This document shows positions 24,632 to 32,245 of a stretch of DNA of 55,250 nucleotides, piece by piece (the stretch's first letter is position 1; every line of letters begins with the position of its first letter). Both the position numbers and the translations under genes were made by a program. The notes under the pieces are model-generated. The model saw nothing but the letters and a program-made list of their open reading frames with translations. It was not told the origin of the DNA and searched no databases. Where the stretch lies: assembly GCA_012798455.1 (NCBI GenBank), contig JAAZNC010000077.1, positions 1-55,250 on the forward strand, read 5' to 3'. Source of the stretch: Chloroflexota bacterium. GTDB taxonomy: Bacteria; Chloroflexota; Anaerolineae; Anaerolineales; Anaerolineaceae.

Positions 24632-25663
24632 ATGCAAACCATAAAGAAGATCATACGGATCTTATTTTTCGGGGCTTTTCTGCTGGCTGTTGCCTGCAAT
24701 AACGGGCAGCCGGTGCAAGAAACCCCTTCCAGCACGCCACAGGCAGGCGTCATCGGCGTTGAGAACGCCGGTAATCTGCAAAGCGTTTCCCAATTGGATC
24801 TTACTGAAGTCACCAATGTCAAATGGACGCTGGATGCGAAGGCATTCTGGGTGCAGGGCATACGCTCTGCCAGTCTGTATGACAGCCAGACCCTGCAAGA
24901 GATCGCAGGTTATGATGTAGGAGAATCGACCTACATCTATGATGTCTCCCCGGATGGACGGCTGATCGCCTATGCACTGGAAGAACCCGCCATTGTCCTG
25001 TATGATGTGCTGGACCAGCAAGAGGTCGAGCATATCGCGTTGGATAGCTATTCCCAGCAGGCAGCCTTCTCACCCGATGGCAGCATGCTGGGAGCTATCA
25101 GTAGTGATATCTGGCAGATCACCCTGTGGGATGTGAAAACATGGGAAGAGATCAAAGCGCTAACCGGTTTCGAGACCGCCGCGCCAGTTTATTCATTTCG
25201 CTTCGGAGATGACGGCGAGACCGTCACATGGATCGCACGCGCCACCATCCAACCCATGGATATCGCCAGCGCTCAACTGGGACCTGCCATCCATCATGAG
25301 GACTTCATCAGCGCCTCGGCGCTTTCACCGGATGGCAAGTTGCTGGCAACCGCTGCTGCGGGTACCATTGAGGGAGAATTCAAACCGCTCGTGACCATCT
25401 GGGATGCTCACACTGGTGCACAATTGGCGGTTTTCAGCGATGCGGATACATTCAGCGCATTGGCTTTCTCGCCGGATAGCAAGCTGCTGGCAGTCGGGGG
25501 AAAGGATAAGATCCTGTTCTGGAATATGGAGAACATGCAAGCAGCTGGAGAAATCCCCGCTCTGACGGAATTCATCAATGCCCTGCAATTCTCACCGGAT
25601 GGGCGCGCGCTGATAAGCGCTGCCAGCGAAGGAACAGTGCAGATCTGGCAGGTTTTTAGATAA
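24632..25663 (+). CDS. WD40-like beta-propeller lipoprotein
   Basis: A 343-residue protein has a lipoprotein signal: residues 1-22 hydrophobic with lipobox LLAVAC. After a short polar linker come about seven propeller blades, recognised by repeats such as FSPDGSMLGAISSD followed by ITLWDVKTWEEI, LSPDGKLLATAAAG with VTIWDAHTGAQL, and FSPDGRALISAAS with VQIWQ. Such propellers are scaffolds for protein or ligand binding on the outer face of the membrane. It has a good RBS (TAGGAG) and is probably co-transcribed with the upstream glycosidase-like gene. No catalytic motif was seen. Confidence 0.85.
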   Translation: MQTIKKIIRILFFGAFLLAVACNNGQPVQETPSSTPQAGVIGVENAGNLQSVSQLDLTEVTNVKWTLDAKAFWVQGIRSASLYDSQTLQEIAGYDVGESTYIYDVSPDGRLIAYALEEPAIVLYDVLDQQEVEHIALDSYSQQAAFSPDGSMLGAISSDIWQITLWDVKTWEEIKALTGFETAAPVYSFRFGDDGETVTWIARATIQPMDIASAQLGPAIHHEDFISASALSPDGKLLATAAAGTIEGEFKPLVTIWDAHTGAQLAVFSDADTFSALAFSPDSKLLAVGGKDKILFWNMENMQAAGEIPALTEFINALQFSPDGRALISAASEGTVQIWQVFR

Positions 25664-25791
25664 AAAGCATATTAAAAATGCCACGAAAATGAAATGGAAG
25701 ATATTCGACTTTGATTAAAAAAGGCCTTATCTAACTTACTATTTATTAGTTGAAACAATAATGAGAGTAAGGAAATAATCAACCTTAGTTT

Positions 25792-26577
25792 CTAAGTAAT
25801 TTCCCTTATTTCAGAATACAATTTTGGTCTCGCATTTTGTCTTAGGCGAAATTTGGTGCCGTGATTATGTCCCGTACGCGCATCAAAATCAATTAATACA
25901 TCTCCATTTATTAATGCGGTTATAAAATTGTCCATACTAAAACCACTTAAAACTAATATCTGGTTATAATGAAAAAATTCTTTCCCGTCTTGATGTTTTA
26001 TATCAGCTCTTACAAAGAAAGTGTTTAGCAATTTAGTACCAGCCTTATGATATAGATCATCAAATCCCCAATATGGTTGCGGTTTCAATTCACCTAATCC
26101 TATTCGTTCTTCAACAGATTTAAGCCATTCTCTATGTTTAGGGTCAACGGTTGATGCATCAAAAGAAATCAGAACTTTTCGATCTTCGTTGTCGATTTCC
26201 ACTTTAAACCCTCTATCGCTTCTCTCTCTACCATGAATTGTTTGTCTAAAGCTTTTTTCTTCAATTGGATAACTTATCCCCGCTAATTCATGTTTCCACC
26301 CATATTTTGGCAACAAAATATTAGGGACAAATCGCAAAGCCCTTGGAGAAGGTTCAAAATGAAATAGAGTTGTGAGTGAAGTTGTAGTACATCTTTGACA
26401 TTTCAACTCCCACTCAGCTGCATTTGGAATGGGTAAATTATTTTCCTGAATACCAAGTAAATCTTCTAGCGTATTTCCAACCCCGCCATCATTTCCCGGA
26501 CGTGCATTTGGTATCCACCCTTGAGATCTAATTTCCTTCAATGTATCAATCAAAGCTTCTTTTGTGTATGTCCTCAT
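25792..26577 (-). CDS. Type II restriction endonuclease, MvaI/BcnI family
   Basis: A 261-residue nuclease. The N-terminal block PNARPGNDGGVGNTLEDLLG, followed by ENNLPIPNAAEWELKCQR, is the family signature; MvaI is 249 residues and cuts CCWGG, BcnI cuts CCSGG. The E57-x-K59 pair is present, but the position five residues before E57 is N52 where MvaI has aspartate, so activity should be checked. The start codon overlaps the methyltransferase stop (ATGA). The gene and its partner are clearly richer in A+T than the genes around them, which suggests horizontal transfer. The recognition site is inferred only as a CCNGG-like sequence. Confidence 0.85.
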   Translation of the reverse strand: MRTYTKEALIDTLKEIRSQGWIPNARPGNDGGVGNTLEDLLGIQENNLPIPNAAEWELKCQRCTTTSLTTLFHFEPSPRALRFVPNILLPKYGWKHELAGISYPIEEKSFRQTIHGRERSDRGFKVEIDNEDRKVLISFDASTVDPKHREWLKSVEERIGLGELKPQPYWGFDDLYHKAGTKLLNTFFVRADIKHQDGKEFFHYNQILVLSGFSMDNFITALINGDVLIDFDARTGHNHGTKFRLRQNARPKLYSEIREIT

Positions 26578-27503
26578 AATTCTTTAGGTCTCCAAAAATC
26601 CAACAAATATTCAAATGTGGTTCCCATCGTAATATAGTTACTTGGATAACCAAAAATACCAATTCTATTTACAATATTCGTTCGATCCCAGATGATAGTA
26701 TTTCGTAGTTCATAACCACGTTCGCGCAGTTCATTAATTAAAGAAACATGTATTGTTATACGTTTGTTCTCCCACCACATGTCAGGAACATTTATAACAC
26801 AATGTCCTTTTGGGCGAAGTAGAGGCAACAAATTTTCAAAAATATCACCCATTGCTTTTGTATATTCCGTTAATTCCATTGTTCCTAGGTCTCTTGGGTC
26901 TTGTGAATATTGTTCAACTTTATTCAATTGATCATTATTTCTATCACGTCGTGACTTGTTTTTTCGTTTTCGATTGAGTAAATTTGCATAAGGTGGAGAA
27001 GTCCAAATTAAGCTAACAGACTCGGGATCCAAATAATTTGAAATATGTAATGCATCATCTTGAATTGCAATCTGTTGAGCTTTATTGAATAAATTATTAC
27101 TTATTAACCGTGACGAACATAATTCAATGTATTTTTCTTGAAGATCAAAACCAACTGCATTTCTATTCAAATCTTGAGCAGCAATTAAAGTAGTTCCGCT
27201 ACCGACAAATGGATCAAGAACTAATTCACCCTCATGTGAAAAAAGACTAATCACCTTTTTTGCGATCGAAATTGGAAATGTGGCAGGATGTAATGTTTTA
27301 TCTCTTATATCTCGACTCTCATAGAAAAACTGCCATACCCCAATTTGACTTTTCAGCCATTCTTTTGCTGATAGACAATTTATATGTGTCGGTGAACAAG
27401 AACATGATCGCTCATTATCGATTGAAAGCTTTGTTCGATAGTATGCTGAATTTTCATAAATAGCATGTAAAACAACTTCTTCATTGTAGTACTCATGTGT
27501 CAT
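26574..27503 (-). CDS. DNA methyltransferase (N4-cytosine type) of the restriction-modification pair
   Basis: A 309-residue SAM-dependent enzyme. Order of motifs: IRDKTLHPATFP (motif X-like, about 67-77), SAM-binding DPFVGSGTT (97-105), then catalytic TSPPY (168-172), which in this variant usually indicates N4-cytosine methylation, and GHCVINVPDMWW further on. In the common beta-class N4-cytosine enzymes the catalytic motif comes before the SAM motif; here it follows, a permuted arrangement. It is encoded upstream of the nuclease with a four-base overlap, so the host is protected first. A+T-rich composition is shared with the nuclease. Confidence 0.87.
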   Translation of the reverse strand: MTHEYYNEEVVLHAIYENSAYYRTKLSIDNERSCSCSPTHINCLSAKEWLKSQIGVWQFFYESRDIRDKTLHPATFPISIAKKVISLFSHEGELVLDPFVGSGTTLIAAQDLNRNAVGFDLQEKYIELCSSRLISNNLFNKAQQIAIQDDALHISNYLDPESVSLIWTSPPYANLLNRKRKNKSRRDRNNDQLNKVEQYSQDPRDLGTMELTEYTKAMGDIFENLLPLLRPKGHCVINVPDMWWENKRITIHVSLINELRERGYELRNTIIWDRTNIVNRIGIFGYPSNYITMGTTFEYLLDFWRPKEL

Positions 27504-27820
27504 GATGTATTTTCCTCATTACGATTCTACACTATATACCCTAACAGGCAAATCTACTATCTTGTGAACCAGCAAGAGTTATTGGGTTTTATGGGTGTTA
27601 ATTACTGATTTCATAAAATATATGCTTTCATCTATTTAAGTCAATTTTAACCGACCATCATCATTCATACATCCTTAAGTCAGGGTTAGCTATAAGAAAT
27701 CCATCAAATGACATCACAGGTTTCAATACGATCATGTACAATAAGACCAACAATAAAATAATGAAACCTATCGGGACACGAATCATTATTTTTTACAATA
27801 TATCCTCCGTAAACTCCATT
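27504..27820. other. A+T-rich intergenic region between the methyltransferase and GH18 genes
   Basis: These 317 bases hold no convincing gene on either strand. A short inverted pair AGGTTTCA (27718-27725) and TGAAACCT (27762-27769) has a 36-base gap and no obvious role. Composition matches the restriction-modification island, so this is probably its transferred flank and includes the methyltransferase promoter, whose boxes I could not assign. Confidence 0.5.
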
Positions 27821-28951
27821 TCATTCCATTGCCTCCCAGAAAACGGCATCTTCTTTTCCTACTGCCCACACAGAAAAACCTGCCAGATCGTACTCTTTCA
27901 TCAATTCCACCTTTTTGCGGATGCTATCCGCATTTTCATACCATACTTCGTGGGTATGCCCATTTTCTGTGTAAGTCAAGAATGGCGAAAGAGCAGTTGC
28001 ATCCCAACCCTGCTGCACAGAAGGTTTTTTAAGCAGCACCGGAATTTCTTTCCAGGAGACATCCGCTGCATCAAAAGACCCTGCTTCGATATTGGAAGCG
28101 GTCAAATCCCAGTCATAGCCATAAGCAGGCAGCCCGATCAATAATTTATCGGTGGCAATCTGCGAAAGGGCGTAACGCAGGCTCTCACCCACCCAATCTG
28201 CACCAGCCACCGCCCCGGGCGCGCTCCACGAACCATGCTGGTCATAGGTCATCAACTGGATGAGATCTGCAGCATCGCCCAGCGCTGCCAAGTCAAAGGG
28301 GTACGCCCAGGTATTTTCTCGTGAGGTAGCGGTGGCAGCCGGGACACTGACAATCAGTTTGAGTTTCTGGGCATGCAACGCCTGCGCCAGTTCCCGGATG
28401 AAGGCTGTGAAAGCAGCACGATCTTCATCGATATCGCTGGAATATGCCAGCCCTTCAAAATCGACATTCACCCCATCATAGCCATCTCGCAATGCCAGTG
28501 CCAGCATATTCTCGATCACCTGGCTGCGGTAGGTAACGGTGGCAGCGTGCGCCAGGGCAGGGTCAAAATCTTCCACCGATGGGTCATTATTGTAATTGCT
28601 GACACAGGCAAACACCTCAATAGCGCGGGAATGCGCCAGCGGTACAACACCCAGATCATCGGCGCTAGTGATGTTGCCATCCATCTGCACCGTGAAGACA
28701 TCCACTGCCAGATAATTGAGGTAGTCTGAAAACATAGCAAATGAATCATAGGATTCCTGATCACCGGTGTAATAAGCCAGGGCGATCAAGGGAGAACTCT
28801 CTTCGCCACCTTCGTTAGGGAATCCGGAGGTATGAATAGCGGTTGATATGGAAGGGGTATTTTCAACAGAACCATTCGCTGCCAACAGCGTACAGCCTGT
28901 CAACCTCGTTAGAAGAATTGAGAATAAAAACAGCTGCTTGATCGTTCGCAT
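27821..28951 (-). CDS. Secreted GH18 family glycoside hydrolase (chitinase/peptidoglycan-hydrolase-like) lipoprotein
   Basis: A 376-residue lipoprotein starts at ATG 28951, with signal and lipobox LTGC. The GH18 active-site motif DGVNVDFEG is intact (the final glutamate is the proton donor), and LIQLMTYDQHGS and GLPAYGYDWDL are typical later blocks. The pattern is closest to the spore-germination SleL/YaaH and related glucosaminidases rather than classical chitinases. It acts outside the cell on N-acetylglucosamine polymers, either its own wall or environmental chitin. An upstream in-frame start would place 15 residues before the signal peptide and is less likely. Confidence 0.87.
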   Translation of the reverse strand: MRTIKQLFLFSILLTRLTGCTLLAANGSVENTPSISTAIHTSGFPNEGGEESSPLIALAYYTGDQESYDSFAMFSDYLNYLAVDVFTVQMDGNITSADDLGVVPLAHSRAIEVFACVSNYNNDPSVEDFDPALAHAATVTYRSQVIENMLALALRDGYDGVNVDFEGLAYSSDIDEDRAAFTAFIRELAQALHAQKLKLIVSVPAATATSRENTWAYPFDLAALGDAADLIQLMTYDQHGSWSAPGAVAGADWVGESLRYALSQIATDKLLIGLPAYGYDWDLTASNIEAGSFDAADVSWKEIPVLLKKPSVQQGWDATALSPFLTYTENGHTHEVWYENADSIRKKVELMKEYDLAGFSVWAVGKEDAVFWEAME

Positions 28952-28962
28952 ATCGCTGCGAT

Positions 28963-29580
28963 TTAATGATCGTGCAATGCCATGGCGACCTGCCAAGTTT
29001 TCTCCGCCAGAAATGACAGGCGGCGCTGGATCTCAGGTTCTTGTAGCAAAGGATGAAAAGTATATTCCTTCATAAATTGCGGTGGATTGATCACCTCGAA
29101 ACCCACCACCTTTCTATCCAATCCCTTCACCTCATCCGCCATGCAAGAAAGCGCCCAGGCTGCCCCACTGGATTGGTGCGGGGATACGATGAGCACTGCG
29201 CTGACCACCGACTTTTTCAATTGCTCCAGGGGTGCCTGGCGGAAGAAAGCCTGGGAACGCTGTGAAAATGCCTCCCATAATGCCGGCATCATCCCTCCAT
29301 AATTGGGGACAAACAAGAGCAATATTTCTGCCTGCCAGGTCTTTTCCCAGATCATGCGCACATCGTCTTTTATAGGACATTTGCCATCGACGCCTTTCGA
29401 GGGATCGAGCCGCTGAAGACACTCATACTCACAGCGCTGGCAGGGGGTGATCTGATGATCATAAAAATTGATCAGTTCCGTTTCCAAGCCCCTGTTTTTA
29501 TAATCATCCAGTACGAATTGCGCAAAATCGTAACAATTGCCATGTTTCCTGGCGCTGACCACCAACGCGATCGCTTTCAT
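28963..29580 (-). CDS. NADPH-dependent FMN reductase / iron-sulfur flavoprotein-like
   Basis: A 205-residue protein starts at ATG 29580 with RBS GGAGGTTGTG. The N-terminal IALVVSARKHGNCYDFAQF is the flavodoxin-like phosphate loop binding FMN. A cysteine group (CQRCEYECLQ, then KCPIKDD) resembles the C-x2-C-x2-C-type cluster site of iron-sulfur flavoproteins, though the spacing here is C-x2-C-x3-C. The YGGMMPALWEAFSQR block is also typical of the family. It may pass electrons between ferredoxin and small molecules. It ends 11 bases before the GH18 start codon, so the two may be co-transcribed. Confidence 0.8.
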   Translation of the reverse strand: MKAIALVVSARKHGNCYDFAQFVLDDYKNRGLETELINFYDHQITPCQRCEYECLQRLDPSKGVDGKCPIKDDVRMIWEKTWQAEILLLFVPNYGGMMPALWEAFSQRSQAFFRQAPLEQLKKSVVSAVLIVSPHQSSGAAWALSCMADEVKGLDRKVVGFEVINPPQFMKEYTFHPLLQEPEIQRRLSFLAEKTWQVAMALHDH

Positions 29581-29669
29581 CACAACCTCCATCCAGAGAA
29601 CCAATTTGCAACATTCATTTAGCCTTATTCTAAACCATTCAATAGTGAGCTGTAACTGGATTTAACTCC

Positions 29670-29710
29670 TTGACATAGTTATTGTAATGATGTACAGTAT
29701 CTCTGTACAT
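29670..29710 (+). promoter_or_regulatory. Promoter and operator of the YefM-YoeB toxin-antitoxin operon
   Basis: A perfect TTGACA (29670-29675), a 17-base spacer and TACAGT (29693-29698) lie just upstream of the antitoxin gene. Over the -10 box and start point lies the perfect inverted repeat ATGTACAG-TATCT-CTGTACAT (29690-29710). Its TGTACA cores match the hexamer described for E. coli YefM operators, so autorepression by the YefM-YoeB complex is expected. Confidence 0.8.
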
Positions 29711-29721
29711 ATTGGAGAAAA

Positions 29722-30000
29722 ATGACCATTCAAACCACCTATACTCAAGCGCGTGCCGGATTGGCTAAATTACTGGATGAGGTTACTCATAACCGTGAGA
29801 TCGTGATCATCCAACGTCGCAATGAAGAAGAAGTAGCCATGATCGCTGCTTCAGAACTGGAAAGCCTGACAGAATCTGCCTATCTATTGCGGTCCCCCGC
29901 CAACGCCGAACGTCTGCTGACCGCATTAAATCGAGCCCTCAAAGAAGAAGGCGATCCGCAGTCGTTAAAAGAAATGCGGGGTGAGATAGGGATTGAGTAA
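29722..30000 (+). CDS. yefM: Antitoxin, YefM/Phd family
   Basis: A 92-residue antitoxin with the Phd/YefM fold. The N-terminal half binds DNA (TYTQARAGLAKLLDEVTH, then VIIQRRNEEEVAMI and LESLTESAYLL). The C-terminal half (NAERLLTALNRALKEEGDP) should wrap round the toxin. RBS GGAG precedes the ATG, and the 29670-29710 operator lies directly upstream. Its last eight bases overlap the toxin gene, as in most YefM-YoeB operons, keeping antitoxin production ahead of the toxin. Confidence 0.92.
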   Translation: MTIQTTYTQARAGLAKLLDEVTHNREIVIIQRRNEEEVAMIAASELESLTESAYLLRSPANAERLLTALNRALKEEGDPQSLKEMRGEIGIE

Positions 30001-30268
30001 AAAGAAATATCTGGCAGTATTTCAACCAGAATTCATTGAAGATCTGCGCTACTGGGTAAAAACCGATCGCAAACTAGCGCTCAGAGCTTTTGATCTCATG
30101 GAAGCCATTTTAAGAGATCCTTTCGATGGGATAGGGAAACCTGAGCCATTGAAATATATTTCACCCGGGATGTGGTCAAGGAGATTAACCCAGGAACATC
30201 GTCTGGTATATCTGGTTAGAGAAGAACGCATTGATTTTTTACAAGTCCGTTATCACTATCAAAAATAA
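29993..30268 (+). CDS. yoeB: Toxin, YoeB-type ribosome-dependent mRNA endonuclease
   Basis: A 91-residue RelE/YoeB-fold toxin. It has the typical DLRYWVKTDRKLALRAFDLM helices and the catalytic C-terminal block GMWSRRLTQEHRLVYLV ending RYHYQK (conserved Glu, Arg and the terminal His/Tyr). It starts at a TTG at 29993, inside the antitoxin's end; no ATG is available, which would keep toxin levels low. YoeB cleaves mRNA in the ribosomal A site when free of antitoxin. The pair may stabilise the neighbouring transferred segment or act in stress. Confidence 0.92.
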   Translation: MSKKKYLAVFQPEFIEDLRYWVKTDRKLALRAFDLMEAILRDPFDGIGKPEPLKYISPGMWSRRLTQEHRLVYLVREERIDFLQVRYHYQK

Positions 30269-30437
30269 ATCCTCTCAGATTTTTACTACGAAAATTTAAA
30301 CTATCTGTTGTAAATCGTTAAGCTGATAAAAGCAGTTTACTCAACAACCGACTGCATTGATAAAAAGTCGGATTAACTATTTCGTCAGCATCCATTATTC
30401 GAATATATCAAGCGATCAGCACTTTTTTTTATCAATC

Positions 30438-30450
30438 CCATTTGAAATGG
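30438..30450 (+). promoter_or_regulatory. Palindrome upstream of the DegT-like gene
   Basis: A perfect palindrome CCATTT-G-AAATGG lies 27 bases upstream of ATG 30477, beside a -10-like TAGAAT (30453-30458). It could be an operator, but no regulator can be assigned and the -35 box is not clear. Confidence 0.3.
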
Positions 30451-30476
30451 AATAGAATAAGCTCGTTGGAAATGGC

Positions 30477-31580
30477 ATGACAGGTAGAACAAAACGATAT
30501 TCTTTTATAGAGGACGTCCAATTCGTGGGCGGGGAATTCTATGCCGATGAAGATTGGTCCATTTCCACATCCACGTTACAAACCGGGGATATGTATTTTC
30601 TGAACGGCGGCAAAACCTGCCTGACGGTGATTGCGGATTTCCTGATTGCACACGGTATCAAAAATGTCCTGCTGCCGGCATATCTTTGCCCCTCCATTTT
30701 AATCACCCTTGAAAGCCGCGGGATACACTGCGATTTCTACCGGGTGCAGCCTGATCTCTCCATCGATCTGACTGACCTGCACCAAAAGCAAACCGCAGAG
30801 CAGGCGGTTTATTTTATCAACTATTTCGGTTTCGCGCAGTCGCCCGCAGTGCTGCGCGCCCTGCTAGAACTGCAGCAGCAGGGTGTGATGGTCATCGAAG
30901 ACAATGCCCAGGCAGGCTTTCCCGCACACACGATCGGGGATTTCGTCTTCAACAGTCTGCGCAAGCTGTGCCCGCAGGATGGCGGATATCTGCGCACCCG
31001 CTTCGACATGCAGCCTTTCATCGAACTCTATCGCGGTCTGCCCAACCGGCGCCTGCCCATTATCCGCGCTTACCGCCGGAAGCTGCGCGCCTATCTGCTG
31101 GAAGGGGAAGGCGATTTCGATGAGCTGCAGCGGCTGTTTCAGCACGCAGAAGAGCTGTATGCAAACGAACTGGTTGTGGAAGGGGATGTGCAGGAACGCC
31201 AGAGCATCGAGCATCTGGACTGGGATGCCATTCGCTTGCAGCGGCGCGCAAACTATGATTACTTACTGCAGGCGATCGCGGATATCCCGCAGGTGGTACC
31301 CATTTTTCCGAAATTACAGGCAGAAACCATGCCCATGGGACTGCCGGTTTATCTGCAGGGAGTGTCGCGCGACCGCGTCAACGAAGAACTGGGCAACGCC
31401 AGCATCGGGCTGGTGATCCACTGGGAAGAACTGCTGCACAACCTGCGCACGGCTGCCAACGCGGAGACGGTGGAAATGGCAAGCGACATGTTGACGCTGG
31501 TATGCGACCAGCGCACCAGCCATAACCAGTTAGATTATCTTGTGAGGGAGTTGAAAAAGGCTGTGCGGGCTGCAAGCTGA
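30477..31580 (+). CDS. DegT/DnrJ/EryC1-like PLP-dependent aminotransferase-fold protein
   Basis: A 367-residue protein resembling sugar aminotransferases of the DegT family. Visible: the strand-turn LLPAYLCPSIL (68-75), the PLP aspartate D142 in VIEDNAQA and a candidate Schiff-base lysine K163 in FNSLRKLCPQDGG. DegT enzymes normally have SFHxxK at that position, so this sequence is divergent. Members aminate nucleotide sugars for cell-surface glycans. No other sugar-nucleotide genes are near, so its substrate is unclear. It is monocistronic, convergent with the YdeI gene at a gap of only eight bases. Confidence 0.75.
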   Translation: MTGRTKRYSFIEDVQFVGGEFYADEDWSISTSTLQTGDMYFLNGGKTCLTVIADFLIAHGIKNVLLPAYLCPSILITLESRGIHCDFYRVQPDLSIDLTDLHQKQTAEQAVYFINYFGFAQSPAVLRALLELQQQGVMVIEDNAQAGFPAHTIGDFVFNSLRKLCPQDGGYLRTRFDMQPFIELYRGLPNRRLPIIRAYRRKLRAYLLEGEGDFDELQRLFQHAEELYANELVVEGDVQERQSIEHLDWDAIRLQRRANYDYLLQAIADIPQVVPIFPKLQAETMPMGLPVYLQGVSRDRVNEELGNASIGLVIHWEELLHNLRTAANAETVEMASDMLTLVCDQRTSHNQLDYLVRELKKAVRAAS

Positions 31581-31588
31581 ACAATACG

Positions 31589-32170
31589 CTATTTCATGCC
31601 CAATTTCTTGTTTTGCTTCAGCATTTCCAGCGTTTCGCGCGCGCGTTTCAGCTGGGTCTCTTCTTTCTTTGCATCCATGATCCAGCCAATATACATACGG
31701 CGATGGGAGGGCGCCAGCTTGTTGAAATTCGACCAGGCGGTCTCATCTTCCATCAACACCTTTTCGATGGAAGGCGGAAGTTCCGGCATGGGCTTTTCTC
31801 CGCGCGTCTTCGGTTTCTCGATGGGAACTACCTCCACATTGAAATCGACCACCGCCATACCTGCCGGTTTCATGCGCCCTGCCCGGTTCAATTTTGCAAC
31901 GCGCCACTTGTTCAATTCCGACCACTTGCTGCCCACTTTTCGGGGAGTGAATTTCTGGGCATACTTTTCATCATCGATGCGCTGGATCAGGCTATCGATC
32001 CAGCCAAAGCACAGGGCTTCCTCCACCGCATCTTCATAAGGGATGCGCGCTTTACCGCTGCCCTTTTTATAGTAAATGAGCCATATTTCGCTTTCGGTAT
32101 CCGCATGCTCTTCCAGCCAGGCATGCCAGGCTTCCCGATCGGATACGTAAAGGGTTTTCGTCAATTCCAA
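31589..32170 (-). CDS. YdeI/OmpD-associated family protein (bacteriocin-protection-like)
   Basis: A 193-residue protein with the YdeI signature: SDREAWHAWLEEHA, IWLIYYKKGSGKARIPYEDA then EEALCFGWIDSLIQR, and FTPRKVGSKWSELN; the C-terminal 'YIGWIMDAKKEETQLKR' block belongs to the OmdA part. Proteins of this family have been linked to peptide resistance and outer-surface changes, but the mechanism is unclear. The start is TTG at 32170 with RBS GAGGAAATAG eight bases upstream; no nearby ATG keeps the family N-terminus. Confidence 0.87.
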   Translation of the reverse strand: MELTKTLYVSDREAWHAWLEEHADTESEIWLIYYKKGSGKARIPYEDAVEEALCFGWIDSLIQRIDDEKYAQKFTPRKVGSKWSELNKWRVAKLNRAGRMKPAGMAVVDFNVEVVPIEKPKTRGEKPMPELPPSIEKVLMEDETAWSNFNKLAPSHRRMYIGWIMDAKKEETQLKRARETLEMLKQNKKLGMK

Positions 32171-32245
32171 GATCTATTTCCTCATATTTTCAGATTTCTA
32201 TTTCCAATAATGGTAAACGTACTCACCTTAAGTTAAATGGGTTTT

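Noticed and set aside
27718..27769. Separated inverted repeat AGGTTTCA/TGAAACCT as possible edge of a mobile element
   Set aside because: Eight bases with a 36-base gap, no transposase, and no second copy at the other end of the restriction-modification segment.
27734..28144. Open frame of 136 codons reaching from the gap into the GH18 gene on the opposite strand
   Set aside because: Most of it is antisense to the GH18 coding region, and the protein shows no recognisable features.
30348..30371. Inverted repeat CCGACT/AGTCGG after the toxin gene
   Set aside because: Only six pairs with a 12-base loop and no T tract, so not a credible terminator.
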